Position numbers and translations under genes: made by a program. 15,102 bases of DNA from Coemansia sp. RSA 922 (taxonomy: Eukaryota > Kickxellomycota > Kickxellomycetes > Kickxellales > Kickxellaceae). This document shows positions 6,999-14,951 of the stretch, piece by piece; the first letter of the stretch is position 1; every line of letters starts with the position of its first letter. Below the pieces are notes generated by a model. It had not been told where the DNA came from, ran no database searches, and was given only the letters and a program-made list of their open reading frames with translations. Location: positions 1 through 15,102 of the forward strand of contig JANBQS010000584.1 of the NCBI GenBank assembly GCA_027577415.1, in the 5' to 3' direction.

Positions 6999-8179
6999 AT
7001 GTCGACTGCAGCTGATGGCATGTGCGAGCCTGTCATTGAGCCTGTTGATGTGCCCTTTGTTGAGCCTGCTGTTGAGCGTGTGGACACACCGAGCAGCATC
7101 AAAGTGCCACTGACTGCTATTAACTGGAGGCCCGAGTATTTGGATCGTCTTGAGCAGCTTGTTTTACGGGTGCACTATATAAAGGCGCATACCTATCAGC
7201 TGTTAAAGTGTATTTTTGTATTTGAACCAACATGCAACAGACATTTTGACCATAGCCAGTTCTTGGAGGTGATGTTCTTCTACTATGCATTCATGGACTT
7301 GGCCAACTACACTTACCCCGCAGCACCAGCTAGTACTGCTGACTTTGCTGTGGCTGAGGGCAGCAATGACGACGACTATGAGCGACGACAGACAGCCTAA
7401 GGTTGATGAGCAGGGTAGGCCCATCGTCGATATTACAAAGCAGCACGTTATCGACAGTACTTAAGGCATACGTTGAGGCGCGTGCAGTTGTGTGGCCTTT
7501 GTTGAGCGGGTTTTATAGCAAGACGCTGACGAAGCATCCGGAGTCCAAGCACGAGATCCACAAAGACGAGAGGCATGTGGCGCATAGCTATCTGCTCCAC
7601 CGTAAGCAGCGGCTGTCGGCGTATATCAACCAGCAGCAAGCCGACTATCGCCTGGCGCGCAATATGAGGACTGCGTTTGGCAAGGATGCGATTATCGTGG
7701 TGGGCAATTGGTCGGCGTCCATGACCAAATACCATGAGCCTATACGAGGCAAGAGCTGGCGAGATCGATTCAAACGATTCGGGTTTTTGGTCTACCTGAT
7801 TAACGAGTTTCGGACATCGTGTGTCTGCCCTGAGTGCGATAAATCTCTGGAGACTTTCAAGACTGTCAGGAACCCACGTCCCTTTCAGCGTAAGAATCAT
7901 CCGACTGTAACTTGCAACGGACTACTAAGGTGCACAAACCAAGAATGTCTGTGGACTGTTGACAAGTGCAAAGGATCATCCGAGTGGCGGTTGTTTAATC
8001 GGAATGAGGCGGCTGTTATGAACTTCCGGTGGATCATCAATAGTATTTGCGAGACTGGTGATATTCCCCAGGCGTTGAAGCGTTCTACTCCCAGACCTAC
8101 CTGTATAGCGGCTAACAAGAGAGCGGCGACTACTGGTAGGAAGGCACCGTCTAAGCGTTCGCGTAATGACACCTCTTAG
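6999..8179 (+). pseudogene. Broken Fanzor (eukaryotic TnpB-like RNA-guided nuclease) gene, copy 2
   Basis: There are three pieces in three frames. From ATG 6999 to TAA 7400 the frame encodes an acidic leader rich in Val-Glu-Pro, then a helical stretch (LVLRVHYIKAHTYQLL) like Fanzor N-termini. A short stretch at 7396-7464 continues in the next frame. From about 7460 to the stop at 8177-8179 a third frame carries the C-terminal half: a helical segment, AFGKDAIIVVGNWSA, the RuvC-II glutamate motif INEFRTS, a four-cysteine zinc ribbon (CPEC and CTNQEC), LFNRNEAAVMNF at RuvC-III, and a basic tail. No DPG-type RuvC-I motif appears in any frame, so an internal part, roughly 200 or more residues compared with family lengths of about 600-700, seems deleted. 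The RuvC-III Asp is Asn. The gene is not functional as it stands. Assignment to Fanzor rather than another OrfB-like group rests on motif order and the eukaryotic context. Confidence 0.72.
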
Positions 8180-8330
8180 GCCCCTCAACTATAATATTTC
8201 CGGCACGTTATTGCAGAGCTTGAAATGGCTCGTGTGCTCCAATAGGTTTAACAAGATGAGTGTGTTGGCGTTCCAACACTGGGCTCGGCGAGGTATGCTG
8301 TCATGGCATATGTCTTCGGCCCATAGGCAA
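8180..8330 (+). ncRNA. Candidate Fanzor guide-RNA scaffold / right end, copy 2
   Basis: This is the counterpart of 860-1010, differing at 6 of 151 positions without gaps. The 7-bp hairpin (8262-8268 with 8273-8279) is intact and the only change is in its loop. In the hairpin at 8216-8231 one U-A pair has become a U-G pair. The terminal palindrome is interrupted by one change at 8325. The match to copy 1 stops after 8330. If the element works like known Fanzors, the guide would be read from 8331 onward, inside the upstream region of the phosducin-like gene. No evidence of transcription is available. Confidence 0.35.
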
Positions 8331-8533
8331 TTCTTAATTCTGGTTTATTTTTGCTTAATCCATTTGTCAGATTACGGTTCACTGATCTGTGCCCATACAG
8401 GGCTCAGCTACAGTGACTTTATAGCCATCATATTTTCCAATTTCTGCCAACCCCATTAACGGTTTATCAAACTGTTTCTATTTTTCTTAATTGACTCTAC
8501 CTTTTGCTACACCTTTGGAAAAATAGACGAGGA
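8331..8533 (+). promoter_or_regulatory. Upstream region of the phosducin-like gene
   Basis: This 203-bp region lies between the Fanzor right end and the ATG at 8534. It contains a TTTATAG word (8419-8425), a CCAAT word in TTTTCCAATTT (about 8433-8443), and a T/C-rich tract (about 8470-8510) before the start. The gene's promoter therefore directly abuts the element end. Confidence 0.4.
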
Positions 8534-9241
8534 ATGAACCCCGAAGAGGATACCGAGTGGAACGATATCTTGCGCAAGCATGGAATCCTGCCCCAGCAAA
8601 TAAAGATCACGCAGAACGACATCTACGACTCTGCGGTTGCAAAGGCACAGGAGGAGGAGAGCGAGCGGCTCGAGGGGCTCGACCTCGACGAACTAGCCGA
8701 ACTTGAGGACGAGGAAGATGACCAAGTGCTGGCGCATTACCGGCAGCAGCGCCTGGCAGAGATCAAGGCGCAGGCGGACAAGGAAAGATTCGGCGAGCTC
8801 ACGTATATCTCAGAGCCTGACTACAAACGTGAAGTCACCGAAGCCAGCAAGGACTCATGGATCGTCGTGCACTTGTTCCGTGACAGTATCCCCGAATGCA
8901 AGCTGATGAACAGATTCCTGGGAGAGTTGGCTCAGCAGTACCGTGCGACAAAGTTTGTCAAGATCATCTCCGTAGAGTGTATCCACAACTACCCCGACGC
9001 CAATCTGCCGACCTTGCTGGTGTATGGCAAGGGAGATATGCGCGGACAGTTGGTGCGCCTGGACAAGTTTGGCGGCATGAGGACAAAGAGAAAGGATGTC
9101 GAGGATTACTTGAAGGGACTGGGCGCCATAGATCCGGCGCTTAAGAGGGCGCTGCCTGGTGAGGGCGCAGAAGACGACAGCGAAGACGATGATGACTCTA
9201 ATGGTGGCCGTATGTACTTTGATCTGTCCAAGGGCATTTAG
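8534..9241 (+). CDS. PLP2: Class II phosducin-like protein (PLP2/PDCL3 type), CCT chaperonin cofactor
   Basis: This 235-residue cytosolic protein belongs to the phosducin-like family whose yeast Plp2 and animal PDCL3 members bind the CCT/TRiC chaperonin and help actin and tubulin folding. The family signature DTEWNDILRKHGILP (residues 6-20) directly follows the start. An acidic helical region (about 35-75) and the FGEL motif (86-89) follow, then a thioredoxin-like fold (about 85-200) with WIVVHLF, YPDANLPTLLVYGKGD and FGGM elements and no CxxC redox pair, as expected. An acidic tail (EDDSEDDDD) ends it. The frame extends ten codons upstream to a TTG, but the first ATG at 8534 sits right before the signature. 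Single exon, length typical for the family. It converges with the DJ-1 gene, with 99 bp between stop codons. Confidence 0.93.
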   Translation: MNPEEDTEWNDILRKHGILPQQIKITQNDIYDSAVAKAQEEESERLEGLDLDELAELEDEEDDQVLAHYRQQRLAEIKAQADKERFGELTYISEPDYKREVTEASKDSWIVVHLFRDSIPECKLMNRFLGELAQQYRATKFVKIISVECIHNYPDANLPTLLVYGKGDMRGQLVRLDKFGGMRTKRKDVEDYLKGLGAIDPALKRALPGEGAEDDSEDDDDSNGGRMYFDLSKGI

Positions 9242-9340
9242 CTTCCAAACTTGGGGCGGATCCAGATCAGCTCCTTCCCATCTTGATACAGCTCAGATAC
9301 CTGTTGACTCATCAACAATACAAATATATATAACAAAACA
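9242..9340. terminator. Shared 3' region between convergent genes
   Basis: This 99-bp gap separates the stop codons of the phosducin-like gene (+) and the DJ-1 gene (-). It includes an A/T-rich ATATATATA word (about 9322-9330) of the kind that helps 3' processing in fungi. Both transcripts must end in or across this short space, so overlapping 3' ends are likely. No specific polyadenylation signal can be assigned. Confidence 0.3.
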
Positions 9341-10016
9341 CTAGGCGAGCACCATTGGAGTGGCAACTTCATTCATCTTGTCTTCGCCTGCCAGTATGGA
9401 TACAAGTTTCAGAGCAAACTCAAAAGTAGTTCCAGGTCCGCGGCTGGTGACCAGATTGCCATCGACTACAACTCGCTCATCCTTATAGAGAAAGTCATGC
9501 TCAAGCTGGTCCTTGACCGAGGGATGCGAGGTGAGACGCAATGGCTGCGACACTTTGGTTTGAATGCCCGCAGCCTTTATTGCGAGCGAGCCAGCGCATA
9601 TGGCAGCCACGAGCTTCTTTTGCGCATAAAAGTCAGCAAGTATCGAGCGCACCTGAGGGTTCTCAGATAGCGTCGCTGCACCCTCAGCACCTCCAGGAAT
9701 AACTACGGCGTCGTAGGTGGTAATCTTCACTGAATCATCGCCTAGGTATGCGTCGGGCACTAGTTTGACGCCGCGACTACATACAACGTGGCCGGTACTG
9801 ATCTCGGCAGCTAGCACGAGTGCTTGGATCCCAGCACGGCGGAGTACGTCGACTACAGGGATAGATATCTCAGAGAAAAGTAGCTTAGCTCCCTGCATAC
9901 AACACTGGCCGTTGATCTGGCTCATGGCGTGTGTACGTACTGGTGATAACAGCCTCCATCTCCTCGGTGCCGTTGGCGACAAAGACAATAGCTCTCTTCT
10001 GAACACCGTGCGCCAT
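9341..10016 (-). CDS. DJ-1: DJ-1/PARK7 family protein (DJ-1/PfpI superfamily), one intron
   Basis: This gene encodes 195 residues in two exons, 10016-9941 and 9852-9341, joined across an 88-nt GT-AG intron. Splicing restores the family's unbroken start: IVFVANGTEEMEAVIT continues as IDVLRRAGI, matching the spacing of human DJ-1. The conserved glutamate (Glu21, in TEEME), the nucleophilic cysteine (Cys111, in AAICAGS), the VIPGG loop, the HPSVKD segment and the SRGPGTTFEFAL motif are all present. Family members are small cytosolic or mitochondrial oxidative-stress proteins with glyoxalase III or related activity; the exact activity here is not known. Length is close to the usual 185-195 residues. 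Unspliced, exon 1 runs into a stop and exon 2 has a false N-terminus. The gene follows the kinesin-like gene on the same strand, with 131 bp between them. Confidence 0.93.
9853..9940 (-). other. Spliceosomal intron of the DJ-1 gene
   Basis: On the minus strand the donor is GTACGT (starting at 9940) and the acceptor ends CTGTAG (at 9853). It is an 88-nt phase-1 intron. Using these sites gives EEMEAVITIDVLRRAGI, the same length as the human segment. An alternative pair (donor GTTATC, acceptor CTGAG) keeps frame but adds an extra residue and uses a poor donor. Confidence 0.85.
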
Positions 10017-10147
10017 GACTGAAAAGAGTAGAATTAGGAATTTATAAAAAATGACACACGAGGGAGAGCAAAAATAGAAATGAGAAATATAGAGGCGGTG
10101 ATGCAAGGCGCCCTGCTGGGTTTAGGGCCTGCGAGTGTGTGCGAGTC
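10017..10147 (-). promoter_or_regulatory. Short gap upstream of the DJ-1 gene
   Basis: These 131 bp between the stop of the kinesin-like gene and the DJ-1 ATG must hold both the 3' end of the former and the promoter of the latter. The part next to the DJ-1 start is A/T-rich (about 10028-10090). No clear TATA box is seen. Confidence 0.3.
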
Positions 10148-13100
10148 TCAGTCAGAATCAGCCGACTCGGCGCCATGGGAGGAGGCCGACAGAGGAGCAG
10201 GCATGGCGGCATTAGCAGCAGCCCGGATCCTGGGTACTGCGAACTTGACAGCCAGCGCACTGGCAGCAGGAGCGGCAGATCTGTCTGCTGTGATGCCCAT
10301 GAGGCTCCGCATGCGAGAGAGATTGAGCTTACGCTTCTTCTTGAGCCCCACTGCGCCCTCGCTGGATTCGCTGGATTCGACTACAGGCAGCGCAAAGGCA
10401 GTGGTTGTATCCACCCCAGGTTGCTTGCGCTTGGGTGATGGTCTCCGGACCGGCGGCTCCTCAACAGTGTCGCTAATCGATAGGGCGGCGACTTCGGCAC
10501 CAACAACAGCCGTTGCAGCGCGAGATGTGGCCCGTTTGCGTGCTGGCTGAGTATGCAGCTCTGCACTCAGCTCTGCTACCGACTTTTTGCGTCGCGGAGC
10601 TCTTGTGCCATTGCCACCCCGCTTAAGCGCAGATGATTTGCTGACAGCAACTGGAGCTGGAGCTGGGGGCGGCGCAATGTTGAACGTAATCTCAGAGTCA
10701 TCGCTTTCATTGCCACCACCGTTAACCTGACCGCCGGTGTCAATATCGTCGATCTCAGGCTCGGTGTAGCTCGGTTGTACTCTCTTGCTGCGACCACCCG
10801 TGCGGCGTGTCGGTGGCGAACGTCCGGTTGCTCGAGTAGCAGTAGGAGCTGGTGGTGCTAGCTCTACGGGGCTGATGTCTACCTCGCTTTCTTCTGCTGG
10901 CTCGGCAGAGGTGGCAGGAGCTGGAGCTGGAGCGGACACGGACTTGGGCTGGGCTTTGCGGCGCGGCGGCTGTTTGGCCTTCGCTTTAGACTTGGGCTTG
11001 GCCTTGCTGATCGGCTCAGCAGGAGTATCATCGTCTTCAGCGACTGGCTCGACGCTTGCAACAACTGCTATAGGTGACGGGCGAGTGGGTGCTGCTACTG
11101 GCTCGATGCGCTCACGCTCGTCATCCAGTCTAACTTGGACATCGGCCGCGTACTCGACAGCCTCTCTGAAGCGGTCCTTGAGCTTGAGGTACTTTTCGTG
11201 GTTGCGAGACTTTTCAGTCTCCCAGGCGGTCCACTGCGCCTCGCTCTCTTCGCGCAACTCTGCCTCCCGTCGCTCAGCATTGGCCGCCGTCTGCTGTAGG
11301 CGACTGATCTGGCGCAACAGCTGCTCACGCTCCTTTGCCCACTGTGCCTCTTGCGCCGAGTGCTCGGCCTGGATCTCAGTATCTGCCGCCAGCTCATCGA
11401 CCTTTTCAACTAGCTTGGCCTTTTCGGCGTCCAGCCTCTTGTTCTGTCGCTCAGCAGCGCGCAATGAGGATGTGAGGGCAGCGATCTTGCTGGCAGCCTG
11501 GCGTTGCGCATCTTCTAACTTTGCTGTGAGGTCACTGATAGTGGCCTGTAGACCCGATACGGCCTCAGACTGCGACGCCGATAACGCCTTATTATCTGCG
11601 CCTAGCTGAGCTGCCCGCGCATCTAGCTCTTTGGCGCGCTGCGATTCGGTTGCCAGTTGTGACTCCAGAGCCTCATACGCCTGCGCATGCTGAGATTCAA
11701 GCTCTTTTATCCGCAGATCGCGGTCACTGATGATCACCGCCATCTCGGCCTTGAGCTCCTTGGTCTGCGCTTGCCGCTTTGCTGCCAGTGCATCCAGGTC
11801 TTCGACACGGTGGCCCATCTCAATGTTGTCCTCGGCTAGCCGGCCGTAGCGGTCCTTGAGCACGCGGTAGGCCGCCAGAAGCTCCTCGTACACTGCGTCG
11901 AGACTGGCATGCGACCCTTGCAGATTTTCGTACAAATCCAACAGCTTGGATTTGGCGTCTTCAGCGGCAGCCATTTCAATCTCGGCGCGTCGCAGCTCGT
12001 CCCTTAGCGCAAGCTTGTCAGTCACCAGTCTCGCGTTCTCCCACCGCGCGTCGGCCTCAATCCCCGCGCTCTCGGATTTTAGCGTCGCCAAGGTCTCCTC
12101 TAACGTCTGGCTCTTTCCTTGCCAGTGCTCGACTTCCTTGGACAGGGCCTCGCGCTCGTCGCCAAAGTCGCGTTGGATCTCGTCTAGATCCTTTTCCGTC
12201 TGCTCTTTTTCCTCCTGGGCATCGCCTAGCTCGTCTTGGAGCCGGTACTTTTCGCCCTGGTAGTACTTGGCCTTTTCGTAAAAGAACATCACACGGCGGT
12301 CTACGGGCCGAATAAGCTCACGGCTCTTGAGTCGGCGCAATGCCTTGATGAGGGAGATGGCAGACCGCATATCTTCGGTGGCGGAGTCGTCCGTGTTAAG
12401 GTACATGACAAAGGCTGTTTTGCTTTCGCCGTACAGAAACTCTCCCACTAAACTGAGTAGCGCGCTGTTGGGGATCGTTGCTCCGGTGAGGACGGCGTCA
12501 TTGGCTAACAGGTGGATCAGACTGGATAGCGATTTCGTGGATTGCTGCAGCATGCCGTGGGATGTGCCGCTGGATGCCGCCATATGCTGGTCGCTGCTGG
12601 TACCGTCAGCCGCTGGTGCTGCTGAAAGTGTAGCGGTTGGCGACCAATTGACAATGCTGAGATCGACTAGGCACAGGTGTCCGTTTGTGGGCGCAGTCTT
12701 TAGACTTTCAAAATGTAGCGACAGGATAAAGGGGAGCGTAGACCCGCGCATAATCTTCTCTTCGGTCTGCTCCCAGTCCTCCACCTCATGTTGCAAGTCA
12801 GCAAGCCCATACAACAAGCGGTCGGGAGCAACATTGCGGTCCCGATGAAAGTCAACAATCTTGTTGTCTGTAAGCCCGACAAACGCATAGGTCATGCTGA
12901 GATCAGGGTCGTAGCGAGCCATGCTCCGTCCAATGCTTTGGCAGAAATCCGCCATGAACCGCTTGCGGTCATAATCGCCCATGCGTGTAATCCCCGAGCC
13001 AGCGAGAAACAAGGCTGAAGTACCACCGCTAACCGCATGCTTGACGTAGTTTTGAATGTTGCCTGCCGTAAATAAGTTGCCAACGTCAGCCGTGCATCCG

Positions 13101-13240
13101 TCGACATACACGCGTTCCGGGGAGCTGGTTGCTGAGCATGTAAAGTACTTTGACGTGTCGCCTGGCTGTGCTATGCTTTGGCTGCCAACGAGTCCAACGA
13201 CTACCTCGGTGTTTTGAAGCTTTAGCAGCGACGAGTCCAT
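10148..13240 (-). CDS. Kinesin-like protein with degenerate (probably ATP-free) motor domain and long coiled coil
   Basis: This is a 1030-residue protein. Residues about 10-305 follow the layout of a kinesin motor: an F/D segment, a P-loop position, LCLVDLS at switch II (189-195, usual LVDLAGSE), SLSSLIHLLA (237-246), then IPNSALLSLVGEFLYGESKT (256-275, usual IPYRxSKLTxLLxDSLGGNxKT) and a final helix. At the P-loop (79-88) it reads LAGSGITRMG where GQTGSGKTxTMxG is expected, so the Lys-Thr that bind ATP are missing, and switch I is not recognisable. About 318-713 is a long coiled coil rich in Glu, Ala, Lys and Gln. The tail (714-1030) is disordered, Pro/Ala-rich, with basic clusters including KKKRK (967). 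This suggests a non-motile dimeric partner or cargo/microtubule linker, comparable in principle to yeast Vik1. A GTG seven codons upstream extends the frame, but the ATG at 13240 is the likely start. Confidence 0.78.
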   Translation of the reverse strand: MDSSLLKLQNTEVVVGLVGSQSIAQPGDTSKYFTCSATSSPERVYVDGCTADVGNLFTAGNIQNYVKHAVSGGTSALFLAGSGITRMGDYDRKRFMADFCQSIGRSMARYDPDLSMTYAFVGLTDNKIVDFHRDRNVAPDRLLYGLADLQHEVEDWEQTEEKIMRGSTLPFILSLHFESLKTAPTNGHLCLVDLSIVNWSPTATLSAAPAADGTSSDQHMAASSGTSHGMLQQSTKSLSSLIHLLANDAVLTGATIPNSALLSLVGEFLYGESKTAFVMYLNTDDSATEDMRSAISLIKALRRLKSRELIRPVDRRVMFFYEKAKYYQGEKYRLQDELGDAQEEKEQTEKDLDEIQRDFGDEREALSKEVEHWQGKSQTLEETLATLKSESAGIEADARWENARLVTDKLALRDELRRAEIEMAAAEDAKSKLLDLYENLQGSHASLDAVYEELLAAYRVLKDRYGRLAEDNIEMGHRVEDLDALAAKRQAQTKELKAEMAVIISDRDLRIKELESQHAQAYEALESQLATESQRAKELDARAAQLGADNKALSASQSEAVSGLQATISDLTAKLEDAQRQAASKIAALTSSLRAAERQNKRLDAEKAKLVEKVDELAADTEIQAEHSAQEAQWAKEREQLLRQISRLQQTAANAERREAELREESEAQWTAWETEKSRNHEKYLKLKDRFREAVEYAADVQVRLDDERERIEPVAAPTRPSPIAVVASVEPVAEDDDTPAEPISKAKPKSKAKAKQPPRRKAQPKSVSAPAPAPATSAEPAEESEVDISPVELAPPAPTATRATGRSPPTRRTGGRSKRVQPSYTEPEIDDIDTGGQVNGGGNESDDSEITFNIAPPPAPAPVAVSKSSALKRGGNGTRAPRRKKSVAELSAELHTQPARKRATSRAATAVVGAEVAALSISDTVEEPPVRRPSPKRKQPGVDTTTAFALPVVESSESSEGAVGLKKKRKLNLSRMRSLMGITADRSAAPAASALAVKFAVPRIRAAANAAMPAPLSASSHGAESADSD

Positions 13241-13602
13241 GAGAAAATAAAGATTAAACACCTATAACGAAATTATAAAATTAGTGAGGAAAAATAAAAG
13301 AGGGGTGCGTAAAAAAAAAAAAGTAAACAGAGTGGAGAAAAAAAGGGAGTACCTTCAGGCGAATACACAAAGCGAGCAAGGGACCGGGCGCGGTTTGTTG
13401 TGCTTTGAGTTTTTGTTTATCGTATTTTTTTTTGCGTAGACCAGAGCCAATCGTGATTACCGCCGTGATCCAGATCATGGAACTTTGCTTGGTGCGGATC
13501 GCCAGTAATCGAAGTAGTGTCGTCAGTCGCACTATATAAAAGCTCCAGAGTACCAATGCAGGTTTTGCAGCTGGGTGGGGGAATTGGCTGCGGGTAGTGG
13601 GC
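13241..13602. promoter_or_regulatory. Divergent promoter region with a TATA box
   Basis: This is the left part of the 655-bp gap between the kinesin-like gene (-) and the membrane protein gene (+). It has an A-run of 13 (about 13310-13322), a T-run in TCGTATTTTTTTTTGCG (about 13419-13435), and a strong plus-strand TATA box, TATATAAAAG (13533-13542). The TATA box lies 350 bp before the ATG at 13896 but only 61 bp before another ATG at 13603, which suggests that plus-strand transcripts start near 13560-13600. Confidence 0.5.
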
Positions 13603-13895
13603 ATGGAAAGCATGTTCGCAAACCAAGATCAGGAAAAGGATTAGTAAAGTTGGAACGCAGCCACCACAATGCAATTGAAAGGCACTGTTTGTTCTTTTTG
13701 CCTGCCATTCGGGGACTCGATCTCTCTCTTTCTCTTCTCCTTGTTTGTTTTTTTTTTTTCTTCTCTTGCACAACGTGCTTGTACTTTTTCTTTTGCATTA
13801 TCACATAGTTTCTACAACCTTCTTTTATTTTCACTAGGATACGCGTGCAAACTTGAGTGTGCAGCTATCTATCTTTCTATTTGGCGCGCACAGCA
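13603..13895 (+). other. Possible first exon and 5' intron of the membrane protein gene
   Basis: A short frame starts at ATG 13603 (MESMFANQDQEKD) and meets a stop at 13642-13644. A GTAAAG donor at 13644 overlaps that stop. Splicing to the acceptor ending TGCAG at 13864 removes it and joins in frame to the open frame before ATG 13896. The proposed intron (13644-13864, 221 nt) contains long C/T tracts (13719-13760), as 3' intron halves often do. If this is wrong, the region is simply a long 5' UTR with two small upstream ORFs (13556 and 13603). Confidence 0.35.
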
Positions 13896-14951
13896 ATGTT
13901 TGTTAGCGATTATCTGCAGTTTCTAGAGTCAGTAAACATAGTCAACATTAGCCGCAGTATCTGGACCATGGTTACTGCGCGCAATGCACTAGCTATATCC
14001 ACAGTGTGTGCGTTTGTAGTTGCATCACTAGCGCTGTGGAATCAGCCGCGTCGTGCTATGCTGCTGAAGCGGACTGTTGGCCATGTACTAGAGGCTGGGT
14101 TCGGTACTGGCGATGGAAATAGTGGTAAGCCGTTGCTTCCCAGGTTTATTCGCCGGCTTTTCCATTCGCAGCTGCCGCAGTTTGATACGCGCAGAGACCC
14201 GGGCCTTGTGCTGGAAAAGGTCGATGAGGCGGCCTACCAACACAGTGGCCGGCATGACGTGTGCGCTAGCCCGGATTCTGCTCCTGATACGCCGCCGCCA
14301 CCTTTGCCGCCGCCGCTCCCGCCGCTGATCTGCACGGGATCCGAATTGGGTGATAATGGCTCTGCTGATATGCAGCATGTGGGTGGGGGTGCGAAAAGGA
14401 GGCACCGCCGGCACCGAGGCAGAAAAGACATGCGCGCGGCGGCTACTGTTTCGGCAGCCAGACCCATGGCCAAGCAGCTCCAGCGCCTAATGTACCGAGC
14501 TATGTTGGTGGCCTCGCGCCGCCCCAGGCCAACTGTTAGCAGCGAGCCTCTTCTGTCACCGCCTGCATTAATGGCGATTCCTGCAGAGGCGGAGTTCACG
14601 ACTGCTGGACAAGCAATTGACGGAGTGGAGACGGAGTCCGTTACGGCTGACCAGGCTGGCGAGGTAGAGGCTGCGGAACCCTTGGCTATGGCGGCGGGTC
14701 CTACGCAGGCACCCATTGCTGTCGATGACCCAGTGGTGGACGTCACCCAGCCACGTCGATACAGGCCAGCGCCTATTGGCCAGAGAAGCGCTGGCGATAC
14801 CCCGCCCTCGCCATTTTATGCCCTCGCGCCGTCGACAGCAGCGGGTCCATTGCTCGGCAGCGTGTGTGCTAGCCCCATGCCGCTCGACTGGCCTCCTCCG
14901 ATCGACACGGATCCTGAGTTCTCGCTGTTTTCTAGCGACTTTCTTAGCTAG
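13896..14951 (+). CDS. Unrecognised single-pass membrane protein with proline-rich and basic segments
   Basis: From ATG 13896 this is a 351-residue protein that I cannot assign to a family. One clear hydrophobic segment (ALAISTVCAFVVASLALW, residues 31-48) followed by Arg-Arg suggests an N-terminal membrane anchor with the rest in the cytosol. Then come a conserved-looking basic stretch (LPRFIRRLF), a polyproline tract (133-144, PPPPLPPPLPPL, a typical SH3/WW ligand form), a strongly basic patch (167-177, KRRHRRHRGRK), a long Ala/Glu/Thr-rich low-complexity region, and a Pro/Ser/Phe-rich C-terminus. GC-rich codon use matches the neighbouring host genes. The start is uncertain: splicing from an exon at 13603-13643 would add 26 residues. 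It diverges from the kinesin-like gene. The organisation would suit a membrane-attached adaptor, but no function can be claimed. Confidence 0.65.
   Translation: MFVSDYLQFLESVNIVNISRSIWTMVTARNALAISTVCAFVVASLALWNQPRRAMLLKRTVGHVLEAGFGTGDGNSGKPLLPRFIRRLFHSQLPQFDTRRDPGLVLEKVDEAAYQHSGRHDVCASPDSAPDTPPPPLPPPLPPLICTGSELGDNGSADMQHVGGGAKRRHRRHRGRKDMRAAATVSAARPMAKQLQRLMYRAMLVASRRPRPTVSSEPLLSPPALMAIPAEAEFTTAGQAIDGVETESVTADQAGEVEAAEPLAMAAGPTQAPIAVDDPVVDVTQPRRYRPAPIGQRSAGDTPPSPFYALAPSTAAGPLLGSVCASPMPLDWPPPIDTDPEFSLFSSDFLS

Noticed and set aside
7176..7184. TATATAAAG as a promoter
   Set aside because: It lies inside the Fanzor N-terminal coding frame, which reads as protein across it; most likely chance.
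8166..8459. 97-residue open frame over the Fanzor 3' tail
   Set aside because: It overlaps the conserved non-coding tail and continues into unrelated flank. The homologous region of copy 1 has a stop where this frame reads TGG (907), so it is not conserved as protein.
10080..12848. Long plus-strand open frames opposite the kinesin-like gene
   Set aside because: They are antisense shadows of a GC-rich coiled-coil gene, with low-complexity Ser/Ala/Arg translations and no family features.
13241..13261. GTG start giving a 1037-residue kinesin-like protein
   Set aside because: It is a non-ATG codon; the ATG seven codons later is the plausible start.
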